Of a stretch of DNA of 64,000 bases, positions 1-7,613 are shown piece after piece (the first letter of the stretch is position 1; each line of letters begins with the position of its first letter). Origin of the DNA: Polyangium sp. 6x1 (GTDB taxonomy: Bacteria > Myxococcota_A > Polyangia > Polyangiales > Polyangiaceae); the NCBI RefSeq assembly GCF_029946515.1, contig NZ_JARZHH010000006.1, positions 1-64,000 of the forward strand, given 5' to 3'. The position numbers were made by a program, and so were the translations under genes. The notes below the pieces were generated by a model that was not told the DNA's origin, searched no databases, and saw only the letters and a program-made list of their open reading frames with translations.

Positions 1-17
1 CTTGAAAAACTCTCCCC

Positions 18-129
18 GCATCGACTGCGCTTCGCGCAGTCGATGCCCAGAGGTCCAGGGCTGGCCCTGGTTCGGGTCGAGGGGCGAACAGCCCCCGCGG
101 GGTCCGGGGCAGCGCCCCGGCGCGGCGGC
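18..129 (-). repeat. Dispersed multi-hairpin element, half copy A
   Basis: One unit of the window-wide hairpin repeat, read in reverse order. Hairpins seen directly: 18-46 (13-bp arms of the CGACTGCGC type, loop TTC), 55-70 (CCAGGGC / GCCCTGG, loop TG), 81-95 (GGGGC-5nt-GCCCC, which competes with a CCCCGCGGGG stem at 93-102) and 104-120 (CCGGGGC-AGC-GCCCCGG). It lies directly behind the stop of the antiporter gene, so it could end that transcript. No T-run follows the stems. Confidence 0.85.
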
Positions 130-130
130 T

Positions 131-2173
131 TCACCCGCGTGACATCGGCATCTCGCTTGGCGGTGCTTCGCCCTCGTCGAGCGGGCGGCTCACGAGGTCG
201 ACGGCCTTCTTCACGGAGCTCACGGAGCCTGCGAGGTAGACGATGTCTCCGAGCTCGAAGGGCTTCTGGGGATCCATCTGTTCGAGGAGTGCTTCGCCGC
301 GACGCACCGCGATGATGAGGGCACCGGTCCGGCGCCGCACGCCGAGCGATGCTGCCGAGCGCCCGACGGCTGCGCTTGCTGCGGTCACGGAGGCGCTCTC
401 GATCTTGAGCTCGGAGAGATCCGCGTGCTCGCCGAGCGCCCGCCGTGGGACCTTGTTCGTGCGCTCCGTCGTCTGCGTGGTCGCGCGCGCCTCGTCCACG
501 CGATCGTCGATCACGTTGCGCGGGATGTCGAGCCAGCGGAGCAGTCGCGCGAGGATCTCCACGCCGCCTTCGACCTCCTCGGCCACGACGTCCGTCGCGC
601 CCATGCGCAAGAGCGCAGGTTTTTCCTGGAGGTAATGCGCGCGCATGAGGATCGGCACTCCAGGCGCGACACGCTTGGCTGTGTCGACCACGCGCTGCGC
701 GGCTTGCGGATCGTTCATGAGCAAAAGAAGCGCGCGCGCCTTCTCCAGGTGGGCGTGGCCGAGCGCCTCCTCGCTCGTCGCGTCGCCGTAGTACACGGGC
801 TGGCCCGCGGTGCGCGCGGCGCGGACGGTCTCGGCGTTGAGCTCGAGCACCACGTAGGACACGCCGCACGTCGCGAGGGCGCGCGCGACGAGCTTGCCCG
901 CGACGCCGAAGCCCACGATGACCACGTGGTCGGCGAGCCCGTGCGCATCGCCCGCGTCTGCCTCGTCGATGCTGCGAACGCCGATGAGCCGCTCGAGCGG
1001 CGCGAGCAAGCGCTGGCCTGCGGTCACGTGCGGCGCGACGCGCACGAAGACGGGCGTGAGGAACATGCTCGCGATGCCCGCCGCGAGCAGCGGGCGCGTG
1101 GCGTTCGAATCGACGACGCCCGCGCTCTCGCCGAGCCGCGCGAGGACGAACCCGAACTCGCCGAACTGCGCGAGCCCGACACCCGCGAGCCAGGCGACGC
1201 GCGCCGGGAAGCGCATGGCGAGCGCGGCGATGGTGGCGAGCACGCCCTTGGCGACGAGGAAGCCGCCGAGCAGGAGCAGCACGAGGAGCGGCCGTTCGAG
1301 GACGATCCGCGGGTCGAAGAGCATGCCGAGCGAGACGAAGAAGACGCTCACGAACGCGTCGCGCAGCGGGAGCATGTCGCCCATGGCGCGGTGCCCGTAC
1401 TCGGTGTCGGCGACGACCATGCCGCCGAGGAAGGCGCCGAGCGCGAGCGAGAGGCCGGCGAGCGACGTGAGCCATGCAGTGCCGACGCAGAGCGCGAGCA
1501 CGGCGAGGAGGAAGACCTCGCGGCTGCGGCTCGCCGCGACCCAGCGAAGCGCCCGCGGGACGACGAGGCGCGCGACGACGATGGTCGCGACGACGACGGC
1601 CGTGGCCTTGCCGAGCGCGAGGCTGATGTCCTTCGCCATGTTCGCGCCCTCGGCGCCGGCGCCGAGCATGGGGACGACGAGGACCATCGGGACGACGCAG
1701 AGGTCCTGGAAGATCAAGGTGCCGACGATGAAGCGGCCGTGCGGCGCGTCGAGCTCGCGCCGCTCGGCCAGGGCGCGAAGGACGATCGCCGTGCTGGAGA
1801 GCGCGAAGACGAAGCCGTAAAAGACGCTGCGCCCGGCCGGCTGCCCGAGGGCGTTCGCGACGAGCGCGACGACCGCCGTCGTGAGCCCGACCTGGATGAT
1901 CCCGCCGACGGCGACCTGGCGGAAGATGCTCTTCAGGCGCGCGAGCGAGAACTCGAGGCCGATGGTGAAGAGCAGGAGGACGACGCCGATCTCGGCCAGG
2001 ATCTCGATCGCGTGGATCGAGCGCACGAGCTTGAAGCCGAACGGCCCCACGAGCGCGCCCGAGAAGAGCAGCCCCGCGACCGTGGGCAGCGAGAGGCGCG
2101 AGAGGACGACGGTCACGAGGACGCCGAGGGCCGCGATGACGGCGATCTCGTCGAGGAGCGGGATTTGGCCCAT
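131..2173 (-). CDS. Kef/CPA2-type cation:proton antiporter with TrkA-N and TrkA-C domains
   Basis: Inner-membrane monovalent cation (K+ or Na+) / proton exchanger of the CPA2 family. Residues 1 to about 390 form a dozen hydrophobic segments typical of the Na+/H+ exchanger fold. A Rossmann-type TrkA-N (RCK) domain starts near residue 418 (VIVGFGVAGK, nucleotide-binding glycine motif) and a TrkA-C domain fills roughly 590-665, so transport is probably gated by a nucleotide or ligand. The 680 residues fit the KefB/KefC-like layout. It stands alone on the minus strand, its stop abutting a hairpin repeat. The transported ion cannot be read from the sequence. Confidence 0.93.
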   Translation of the reverse strand: MGQIPLLDEIAVIAALGVLVTVVLSRLSLPTVAGLLFSGALVGPFGFKLVRSIHAIEILAEIGVVLLLFTIGLEFSLARLKSIFRQVAVGGIIQVGLTTAVVALVANALGQPAGRSVFYGFVFALSSTAIVLRALAERRELDAPHGRFIVGTLIFQDLCVVPMVLVVPMLGAGAEGANMAKDISLALGKATAVVVATIVVARLVVPRALRWVAASRSREVFLLAVLALCVGTAWLTSLAGLSLALGAFLGGMVVADTEYGHRAMGDMLPLRDAFVSVFFVSLGMLFDPRIVLERPLLVLLLLGGFLVAKGVLATIAALAMRFPARVAWLAGVGLAQFGEFGFVLARLGESAGVVDSNATRPLLAAGIASMFLTPVFVRVAPHVTAGQRLLAPLERLIGVRSIDEADAGDAHGLADHVVIVGFGVAGKLVARALATCGVSYVVLELNAETVRAARTAGQPVYYGDATSEEALGHAHLEKARALLLLMNDPQAAQRVVDTAKRVAPGVPILMRAHYLQEKPALLRMGATDVVAEEVEGGVEILARLLRWLDIPRNVIDDRVDEARATTQTTERTNKVPRRALGEHADLSELKIESASVTAASAAVGRSAASLGVRRRTGALIIAVRRGEALLEQMDPQKPFELGDIVYLAGSVSSVKKAVDLVSRPLDEGEAPPSEMPMSRG

Positions 2174-2280
2174 CGGACTGGAAGGTTACCTCGAGCGGAG
2201 TTGTTTTGACGACCAACGAATGGCGCGCTCGATCGTCTCCCCTTCCGCGAGCCGAAGCAAGCCGCTTCGCGCGGGCGCGA

Positions 2281-2838
2281 TCAGGACGAGGGCTGCCCGA
2301 AGTCGACGGCGAACCAGAGCACGTGGACCGCGCCGTTCTTCGTCTTCGCCATGGCCGGGCCGAGCCAGAGATCAGGCGCGACCTCGCGGATCTCGTCGCG
2401 AATGCGAGCGATGAAGAAGGGATTTCCCGGTTGCTCGTAGTCGAGGTAGACGCAAGGGCGGCCATCGACCGCAGAAGGCTCGATCCGCGTGCGGAACGGG
2501 AACCAATCGAACCGGAGCGGGAGGAGCTTGACGCGGTTGATGCCCGTTCCCTCGCTCGGGCTGAGCGCGCCGAAGCTCTTGCCATCCCAGGGAAAACGCC
2601 GGCGCGACGCGAGGAACGCGAGCGCCGAGAAGAGCCTCGTGCCATCGGTGCCGCGCACAGCGAGCATGCGGCCCTTCGGTGTCCCCACGAGGCGCTCGAC
2701 GCCCACGGGCGCAGGAGCGCCGCGGTAGAGCCGCTCGAGCTCCGCGCTCGAGAGCTTCGCAAGATCGTCCAGGTTTCGCACGAGCACGGCGCTCCCGCCG
2801 CGCTCCCCCGTATCCATCACCGACGTCGTCGTGGTCAT
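2281..2838 (-). CDS. Conserved hypothetical protein, possibly lipocalin-like
   Basis: A 185-residue cytosolic-looking protein with no signal peptide or membrane segment. The ATG at 2838 (MTTTTSV) is preferred over an upstream ATG at 3015 because GGGAGGG lies just upstream and the extra N-terminus would be arginine/cysteine-rich noise. The middle and C-terminal parts alternate hydrophobic and polar residues with many Trp/Phe, as in beta-barrels (for example LWLGPAMAK, HVLWFAVDF). I do not recognise the family with certainty; a small lipid- or ligand-binding barrel is a guess. It is divergent from the DUF2231 gene at 3003. Confidence 0.7.
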   Translation of the reverse strand: MTTTTSVMDTGERGGSAVLVRNLDDLAKLSSAELERLYRGAPAPVGVERLVGTPKGRMLAVRGTDGTRLFSALAFLASRRRFPWDGKSFGALSPSEGTGINRVKLLPLRFDWFPFRTRIEPSAVDGRPCVYLDYEQPGNPFFIARIRDEIREVAPDLWLGPAMAKTKNGAVHVLWFAVDFGQPSS

Positions 2839-3002
2839 GAAATCCCTCCCCTGTGGTGCTTGGCGACACCCATGAAACCACGGGAGCCTCGCGCCTGAAA
2901 ATCGCTTTTCGGGCGCTCTCCCATCACATCCGCAATTCCAGACGGGACGATCCGGCCAGCGAGCGGCCCGAGCGTTGCTTCGCGGCATTGCAAGGAGGCA
3001 GC

Positions 3003-3560
3003 ATGAGAACGCCATGGCTCCTGCGTGTCGTCGAGCGGCTCCCCCTCGATGAAATCGTCGAAGTATTTCAAGCGCCCGTGCGTGGTTTCCTCGGTCGGCA
3101 CCCGCGTGTGCGAAGAGCGCTCAGCGGATCATGGCTCGGCCATCCGCTACACCCAGCGCTGATCCCCATCCCGATCGGAGCCTTCACGACAGGCCTCGTC
3201 CTCGATGTCGCGTCGCTCCTCGGGAGCACATGGGCAGCACGCGGAGCAGATCTCGCATTCCAGATCGGCCTCGTGGCCACCGTACCCGCAGCGCTCACAG
3301 GCCTCACGGAGTGGAGCTTCCTCGAAGGAAAAGCGCGGCGCGTGGCATTCGTACACGCCATGTCGAACCTGGCGAGCACAAAGCTCATGCTCGGATCGGT
3401 GATCCTGCGGGCCATGGACCTCCGCGGCGCAGGGATCGCAGTCTCGACGCTCGGTTTCCTGGTCCTCGGCGTCGGCGCCTGGCTCGGCGGGGAGCTCGCG
3501 TATCATTACGGCGCCGGCGTAGGGCGAATCTCGGAAGATCGCGGCGATCCGGAGGCGTAG
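3003..3560 (+). CDS. DUF2231-family integral membrane protein
   Basis: A 185-residue membrane protein. The signature GHPLHPALIPIPIGAF around residue 38 is the hallmark of DUF2231 (predicted membrane proteins of unknown role, often beside redox or heme genes), and four hydrophobic helices follow. The ATG at 3003 is chosen because AAGGAGG sits at 2992-2998 with good spacing; the open frame extends further upstream without a ribosome site. It is divergent from the hypothetical gene ending at 2281 and followed at once by a composite hairpin repeat. The substrate or partner is unknown. Confidence 0.85.
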   Translation: MRTPWLLRVVERLPLDEIVEVFQAPVRGFLGRHPRVRRALSGSWLGHPLHPALIPIPIGAFTTGLVLDVASLLGSTWAARGADLAFQIGLVATVPAALTGLTEWSFLEGKARRVAFVHAMSNLASTKLMLGSVILRAMDLRGAGIAVSTLGFLVLGVGAWLGGELAYHYGAGVGRISEDRGDPEA

Positions 3561-3567
3561 GTTCCCC

Positions 3568-3893
3568 AGGGAGGCGCCGCGCCGGGGCGCTGCCCCGGGC
3601 CCCGCGGGGGCTATTCGCCCCTCGACCCGAACCAGGGCCAGCCCTGGACCCTTTGGGGAAGAACTGCGCGATGCGCAGTTCTTCCCACAGGCCAGTGGGA
3701 CCGCGTCGCCGGCTGAACCATCAGCGCTGCCGTCTTGCTGGGCAGGGTCGCTCGTGATCTTGACCCGGCTGTTCGATGAACTGCGCATTGCGCAGTTCAT
3801 CGACCCTCGGTCCAGCGCGGGCGCTGGTCCGGGTCCCGGGGCGGACAGCCCCGGGTGGGGCCTGGGGCAACGCCCCAGCGAAACGCCTCCACG
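3568..3893. repeat. Composite hairpin element, full copy (two inverted units plus spacer)
   Basis: About 325 bp between two convergent genes. The left unit has stems at 3582-3598 (CCGGGGC-GCT-GCCCCGG), 3607-3621, 3632-3647 (CCAGGGC/GCCCTGG) and 3656-3686 (14-bp arms, loop GAT). A spacer of about 87 bp (3687-3773) follows, then a mirror-image unit with stems at 3774-3802, 3812-3827 (CCAGCGC/GCGCTGG), 3835-3855 (CCCGGGGC/GCCCCGGG) and 3862-3878 (CTGGGGC-AAC-GCCCCAG). The outer edges begin and end with GGAGGCG and its complement, so the whole is a long imperfect inverted repeat. The differing arms remain perfectly paired. Confidence 0.88.
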
Positions 3894-3902
3894 ATGAACA
3901 CG

Positions 3903-4826
3903 TCAGAAAATCGGCCCCCTCCCTCGGCGATGCCGACCGAGCCAATCGAAGCCGCCGCTCTTTGCGTGCGGTCCTTTGGGCGTGAAGAGATTGCCGAGCG
4001 TTGGCGTGCAGGGTTCTGTGCGGATCGAGAAGTGGCGCGTGAGAGAGCCCATGAGACGCGCGGAGAGTGCGGGGGAGAGCCGGCTCGCGATGTAGAGGAA
4101 CAGGCCTGAAGGGCCGATGGCGCGCCGCGGGCGTGGGTGTTCGGCGAGGTCGACGAATGCCTCGGCCACGTCGTTTGCCGAGGAGACCGGCGGGAGGGGG
4201 CCGACTTCGTGGCCTGTGAAATTGCCGGCTCGCTCGTAGATGGGCGTGTCGATTGCGGGTGGGTAGACCACGCACACGTGGATGTCGGGGTCGGCCGAGA
4301 GCTCCTGGCGCAGGCTCTCCGAGAGGCCGATGACTGCGAACTTGCTCGCGACGTACGAGCTCACGAAGGGCGCGCCCACGAGCCCCCAGCCGGAGGCGTT
4401 GTTGATGAGAATGCCCCGACCCTGCGCGCGGAACACTGGCAGGGCTGCGCGCGCGCCGTGGACGTAGCCGAAGAGGTTCGTCTCGACGACCCGCTTCCAC
4501 GCGGAGCTCGGCGCGTCGAGCAGCGCGCCGAAGAGCAGGACGGCTGCGTTGTTGATCCACACGTCGATCCCGCCGAAGCGGGCGACCGCGGCCTGCGCGA
4601 GCGCCTCCACGGCTGCCTCGTCGGTCATGTCGGTTGGTAGGGCGATCGCCTCGGCGCCGAGCGCTTTGCACCTGCGGGCTGCCTCGGCGAGGGCGTCTTC
4701 CTGCCGCGCTGCGAGCACGAGTCGTGCTCCGCGCCGGGCGAACGCCTCGACTGCTGCGAGCCCGATCCCGCTCGATGCGCCGGTGATGACGACGACGGAC
4801 CCCTTGAGCGCGCTCGAACCTCCCAT
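3903..4826 (-). CDS. Short-chain dehydrogenase/reductase (SDR) family oxidoreductase
   Basis: A 307-residue classical SDR: NAD(P)-binding TGASSGIG near residue 15, the NNAA variant of the NNAG motif near 91, and a catalytic Ser (NNASGWG) followed by YVASK near 160. An acidic or basic residue set that would settle NAD against NADP is not conclusive, but the AARQ after strand beta-2 leans towards NADP(H). The C-terminal 60 residues are longer than in the minimal family and unassigned. The substrate is unknown. It stands alone, convergent with the DUF2231 gene across the hairpin element. Confidence 0.92.
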   Translation of the reverse strand: MGGSSALKGSVVVITGASSGIGLAAVEAFARRGARLVLAARQEDALAEAARRCKALGAEAIALPTDMTDEAAVEALAQAAVARFGGIDVWINNAAVLLFGALLDAPSSAWKRVVETNLFGYVHGARAALPVFRAQGRGILINNASGWGLVGAPFVSSYVASKFAVIGLSESLRQELSADPDIHVCVVYPPAIDTPIYERAGNFTGHEVGPLPPVSSANDVAEAFVDLAEHPRPRRAIGPSGLFLYIASRLSPALSARLMGSLTRHFSIRTEPCTPTLGNLFTPKGPHAKSGGFDWLGRHRRGRGPIF

Positions 4827-4957
4827 ATCGATCCCCGCTCCTGGCGCGAGGCATGAACCTCGCCGCCTCGATGGGGCCGCGGCCCCCGCTCCCGGGTGTG
4901 GGAGCGAGGGCCGGGCGATCTCACGACTTTCAAGCCTGCTTGCGCGTCTCGGTTCGC

Positions 4958-5368
4958 TCAGCGACCGAAATCCCCGAAGCGGTGCTCACGACAGACGCGC
5001 CGCGCGCAGAAGTTGTACTCGCTTTGACAGCGACCGTGGCGGCGGAAGCGGTCGCCCGGGTAGCCGTGGCGCCTGAAGCGATCGTCGTACCGCTCACAGC
5101 GGAAGTACTCTTCCCTGCAGAAGTCCAGGCACCTGCTGCGCCCGCCATGGCGACGGTACGCGTCGTAATCGTAGGGATTGTAATCGGCGGGCTGGCTCGT
5201 CAGCGCTTCGTCGGACTCCGTGATGATGCGGTCCTCGGTGGCCTCCTCGTCTCTGAGCGCGCCCACGGACTCGGCGATACTCGCTTCCTGATCGGCGCGG
5301 GCCACGCTGGTGGTCCCGACGAGGCCCAGCGACATCACGGCGAAGAACATCGACTTGGTCAGGTTCAT
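4958..5368 (-). CDS. Small secreted Cys-rich protein
   Basis: A 136-residue protein with a clear Sec signal peptide (cleavage expected after SVARA near residue 24), an acidic pro-like stretch ending in ESDEALTSQ, and a mature C-terminal domain with six cysteines spaced CxxxC ... C ... C ... C ... C amid many Arg, Tyr and Phe. The pattern (signal, acidic linker, compact Cys-rich tail) is shared with the protein at 33421-33741, although the cysteine spacing differs. The function is unknown; disulfide-stabilised envelope or secreted peptide is likely. GGGGGATG precedes the ATG. Confidence 0.75.
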   Translation of the reverse strand: MNLTKSMFFAVMSLGLVGTTSVARADQEASIAESVGALRDEEATEDRIITESDEALTSQPADYNPYDYDAYRRHGGRSRCLDFCREEYFRCERYDDRFRRHGYPGDRFRRHGRCQSEYNFCARRVCREHRFGDFGR

Positions 5369-5467
5369 CGTAACATCCCCCTACCCTGCGCCCGGGACAG
5401 CCCCGGGCGGGCATGCTCTACGTCGGGCCAGGACGGCCGGACGTCCACAGGGGGAAGATGTTTTTCG

Positions 5468-5529
5468 GCCTGTCGAAGGCCATTCTCCTGATTTGCCCAC
5501 GGGCTCCAGGAATGGCGCCTTCGACAGGC
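5468..5529. terminator. Long inverted repeat behind the beta-helix gene
   Basis: Arms at 5468-5485 and 5510-5529 pair along their whole length apart from a 2-nt bulge (GCCTGTCGAAGG against CCTTCGACAGGC), with a loop of about 24 nt. It lies just past the stop of the minus-strand gene 5548-7158. A terminator or transcript-stabilising hairpin is likely; no clear U-tract is present. Confidence 0.55.
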
Positions 5530-5547
5530 TCAGGGCAGGCTGCTGCT

Positions 5548-7158
5548 TCAGCGCGAGGCGCGGAAACGACGGCGAATCCGCGTCGCGAGCCAGACGCCGG
5601 CCACGAGCACGAGGCCGCCGTGATTGCCTGCGGGCTCCGTCGTTCCGGCCACGCGGCATCCGCAGCCCCCCTCGGAGCCCGGATCGTCCGCGGAGGCGCC
5701 GCCCGCGCCGCCGGACGCGCCCGCGCCTGCGCCGCCGGATGCGCCCGCTCCGCCGCCGCCGCCCGTGCCCGGACCGCTCGAACCGCCGCCCACGCCGCCC
5801 GTGGGCGAATCCATCACGATCTCGTACGCGCCCACCGCGGGGGGCTTTCCGCGGAGGTACCCGTCGAGGTCCGCGGTAAAGCCGTCGGCGCTGTGATCGA
5901 TGCCGGCGCCGCGCGCGGGCGAGCTCTCCGTGAGGTGGTAATCGTCCGCGTCGGGCGCGACGAACCCGGCCTCGGCGACCGTGGGCACGAAGAGATTGCC
6001 CTCGGCTGCCCAGCCGACGTCGTTGCCTGCGCCGATGGCGGAACTCGGGCCGATGACGAGGTTGTTGTAGGCGAAGGCGCCCTCGATCTTGTCGCCGAAG
6101 ACCTTCACCGCGGCCTCGCCGAAGCCGACCAGCGTGTTGTGGGCGATGCGATAGGCGACGGGCCCCGGGTTGTTCTGGATGTTCGCGTAAATGTTCGTCT
6201 CGCCGAACCGCAGCACGACGTTGTCGGCGACGGTGGTGTCGTTCGCGCCGAACACGAAGATGCCGTTCACCGGGCCGTCGGAGATGATGTTCCGGCGGAT
6301 GTCGCATTTCGAGGGGCCGCCGATCTGCAGGCCCATCCACTGGTATTGCACCATCTCGCCGCCGACGCGGCGGATCACGTTGTCGTGGACGCTGCAACCC
6401 TCGCGGGCCATGCCGACCTGCGCGCCGTCCCAGCCCGTGTCCTCCACGAGGCAATGGTCGATCTCGATGCCCTCCAGGAAATGCGGCATGCGCACCTCCT
6501 GCTGGCCATTGCAGGTGATGGTGTGACCGGCCCCTTGCGTGCTCCCGACGTAAAACCCTTCGCCGCCGGTGTCATGAACCCAGAGGTGGTGCAGGCGCAC
6601 GTTCTTCTGGATGAACTTGTCCTGATCGGCGCTGCCGTCGCAGAGGGGGTCGGTCTTCGACATCACGCCGGCAAAACCGGTCTCGTAGACCTCGATGTGG
6701 TCGACCTCGTACTCCGTGCTCTTGTCGAGGAACCAGAGGCCCACGCCCGGATACGGCTCCTTGTCCGGCGCGCTGACCCGGAAGCCGTACGTGACGCCGG
6801 CCTCGCCCGTTCCGGTGAGATGAAAATGGTGGGAGCTCCCCTGGAAATCGACGGCATACGCGCGATCCGTGTTGCGCACGTTGACGACGCCGCCGCAGTT
6901 CTTCACGACGACGGGCGCCTCGGCCGTGCCCTGGATCTCGCGGAAGCGGATGAACTCGTAATCGCCGGCCATGACGCAGACGACGTCGCCGGGCTTCACA
7001 CCGAGATCCGTGCCGTTCACGGCGGTCGTGCCCGGCATGATCTCGTGGGTGCAGCCGCATTCGGCGGCCGACGCGGAGGCCGGATCGAGGATCAGGAGCG
7101 AGAGAGCCGTGCAGGCAAAGAGGGCGATCGAGGTGCGAGCGTGGAGCGTGGAATGCAT
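5548..7158 (-). CDS. Secreted right-handed beta-helix protein with MYXO-CTERM-like anchor
   Basis: A 536-residue exported protein. Residues 1-32 are a signal peptide; roughly 40-440 is a parallel beta-helix (PbH1-type) region with recurrent units such as HDNVIRR, ADNVVLR and AHNTLVG, as in pectate-lyase-like and chondroitinase-B-like folds. A low-complexity Gly/Ala/Ser linker follows, then GCGC, a hydrophobic segment and a final RIRRRF. That last arrangement is the MYXO-CTERM sorting signal, processed by a myxosortase-like enzyme and leading to surface anchoring. The substrate is probably a polysaccharide, but no catalytic residues can be assigned. It begins at the ATG behind GGGGGC. Confidence 0.88.
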   Translation of the reverse strand: MHSTLHARTSIALFACTALSLLILDPASASAAECGCTHEIMPGTTAVNGTDLGVKPGDVVCVMAGDYEFIRFREIQGTAEAPVVVKNCGGVVNVRNTDRAYAVDFQGSSHHFHLTGTGEAGVTYGFRVSAPDKEPYPGVGLWFLDKSTEYEVDHIEVYETGFAGVMSKTDPLCDGSADQDKFIQKNVRLHHLWVHDTGGEGFYVGSTQGAGHTITCNGQQEVRMPHFLEGIEIDHCLVEDTGWDGAQVGMAREGCSVHDNVIRRVGGEMVQYQWMGLQIGGPSKCDIRRNIISDGPVNGIFVFGANDTTVADNVVLRFGETNIYANIQNNPGPVAYRIAHNTLVGFGEAAVKVFGDKIEGAFAYNNLVIGPSSAIGAGNDVGWAAEGNLFVPTVAEAGFVAPDADDYHLTESSPARGAGIDHSADGFTADLDGYLRGKPPAVGAYEIVMDSPTGGVGGGSSGPGTGGGGGAGASGGAGAGASGGAGGASADDPGSEGGCGCRVAGTTEPAGNHGGLVLVAGVWLATRIRRRFRASR

Positions 7159-7176
7159 GCCCCCAGGGTAACGGTA

Positions 7177-7398
7177 TCAACGGCGGCGAAACAAGGTGCC
7201 CGTGAGGATCGGCGCGTATACGCCCTCGCCGGTCGGCAGGACGAAGATCGTTTCCACCGTGCTGAGATCATTCTTCGTCCACATGTTTTGCGCGGCGAGC
7301 TCGTCGGTCCAGGTCTGTCCCCCGTCGGTGGAGCGCTGGAAGCTGCGATTGCGGCCGCCCACGAAAATTTCGCTCTTGCCACGACAAGCGTTCGCCAA
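7177..7398 (-). pseudogene. C-terminal remnant of a BNR-repeat (sialidase-like) protein
   Basis: An open stretch of 73 codons, possible start TTG at 7398, containing the Asp-box/BNR signature RSTDGGQTWTD and a plausible C-terminus (LPTGEGVYAPILTGTLFRRR). BNR repeats normally occur in propellers of 300 or more residues, so a single repeat with no signal peptide suggests a truncated relic rather than a working gene. It lies between the beta-helix gene and the cyclase gene, next to another coding-looking fragment on the other strand. Confidence 0.45.
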
Positions 7399-7400
7399 TA

Positions 7401-7580
7401 GGCGCGAAGAGCGACAGCACGAAGTTCGACGGGTTCTTCAAAGAAAAAAAGAAGGGCAGCGTCAAGAGCCTTCTGGAGCAAATCAACGGCGACCCGGACA
7501 AGACCGAGCGCCGGTACGGGTGGGGTCCGGCGCTCGCGTGGAAGAAGGCCCGAGGCGGAGGATGGAGGTCCGAGCCTCCA
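7401..7580 (+). pseudogene. Coding-like fragment without start, possible gene relic
   Basis: Read from 7401 in frame, this stretch gives a protein-like sequence (FDGFFKEKKKGSVKSLLEQ, then NGDPDKTERRYGWGPALAWK). It has Lys-rich, AT-rich codons unlike the surrounding antisense noise and no in-frame start. It then runs into arginine-rich noise. It probably is the tail of a lost gene. There is nothing else recognisable in the 7159-7613 interval. Confidence 0.3.
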
Positions 7581-7613
7581 GGCATGGAGGCTGGAACCTC
7601 CATCCGAGGCGCG

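Noticed and set aside
425-2209. Long open frame antisense to the antiporter gene, rich in Arg, Glu and Asp
   Set aside because: It mirrors the antiporter codons in a GC-rich genome; composition is low-complexity, there is no ribosome site, and the opposite strand carries an intact conserved protein. The same applies to other long antisense frames, for example 5413-7401, 53143-54975 and 56753-58999.
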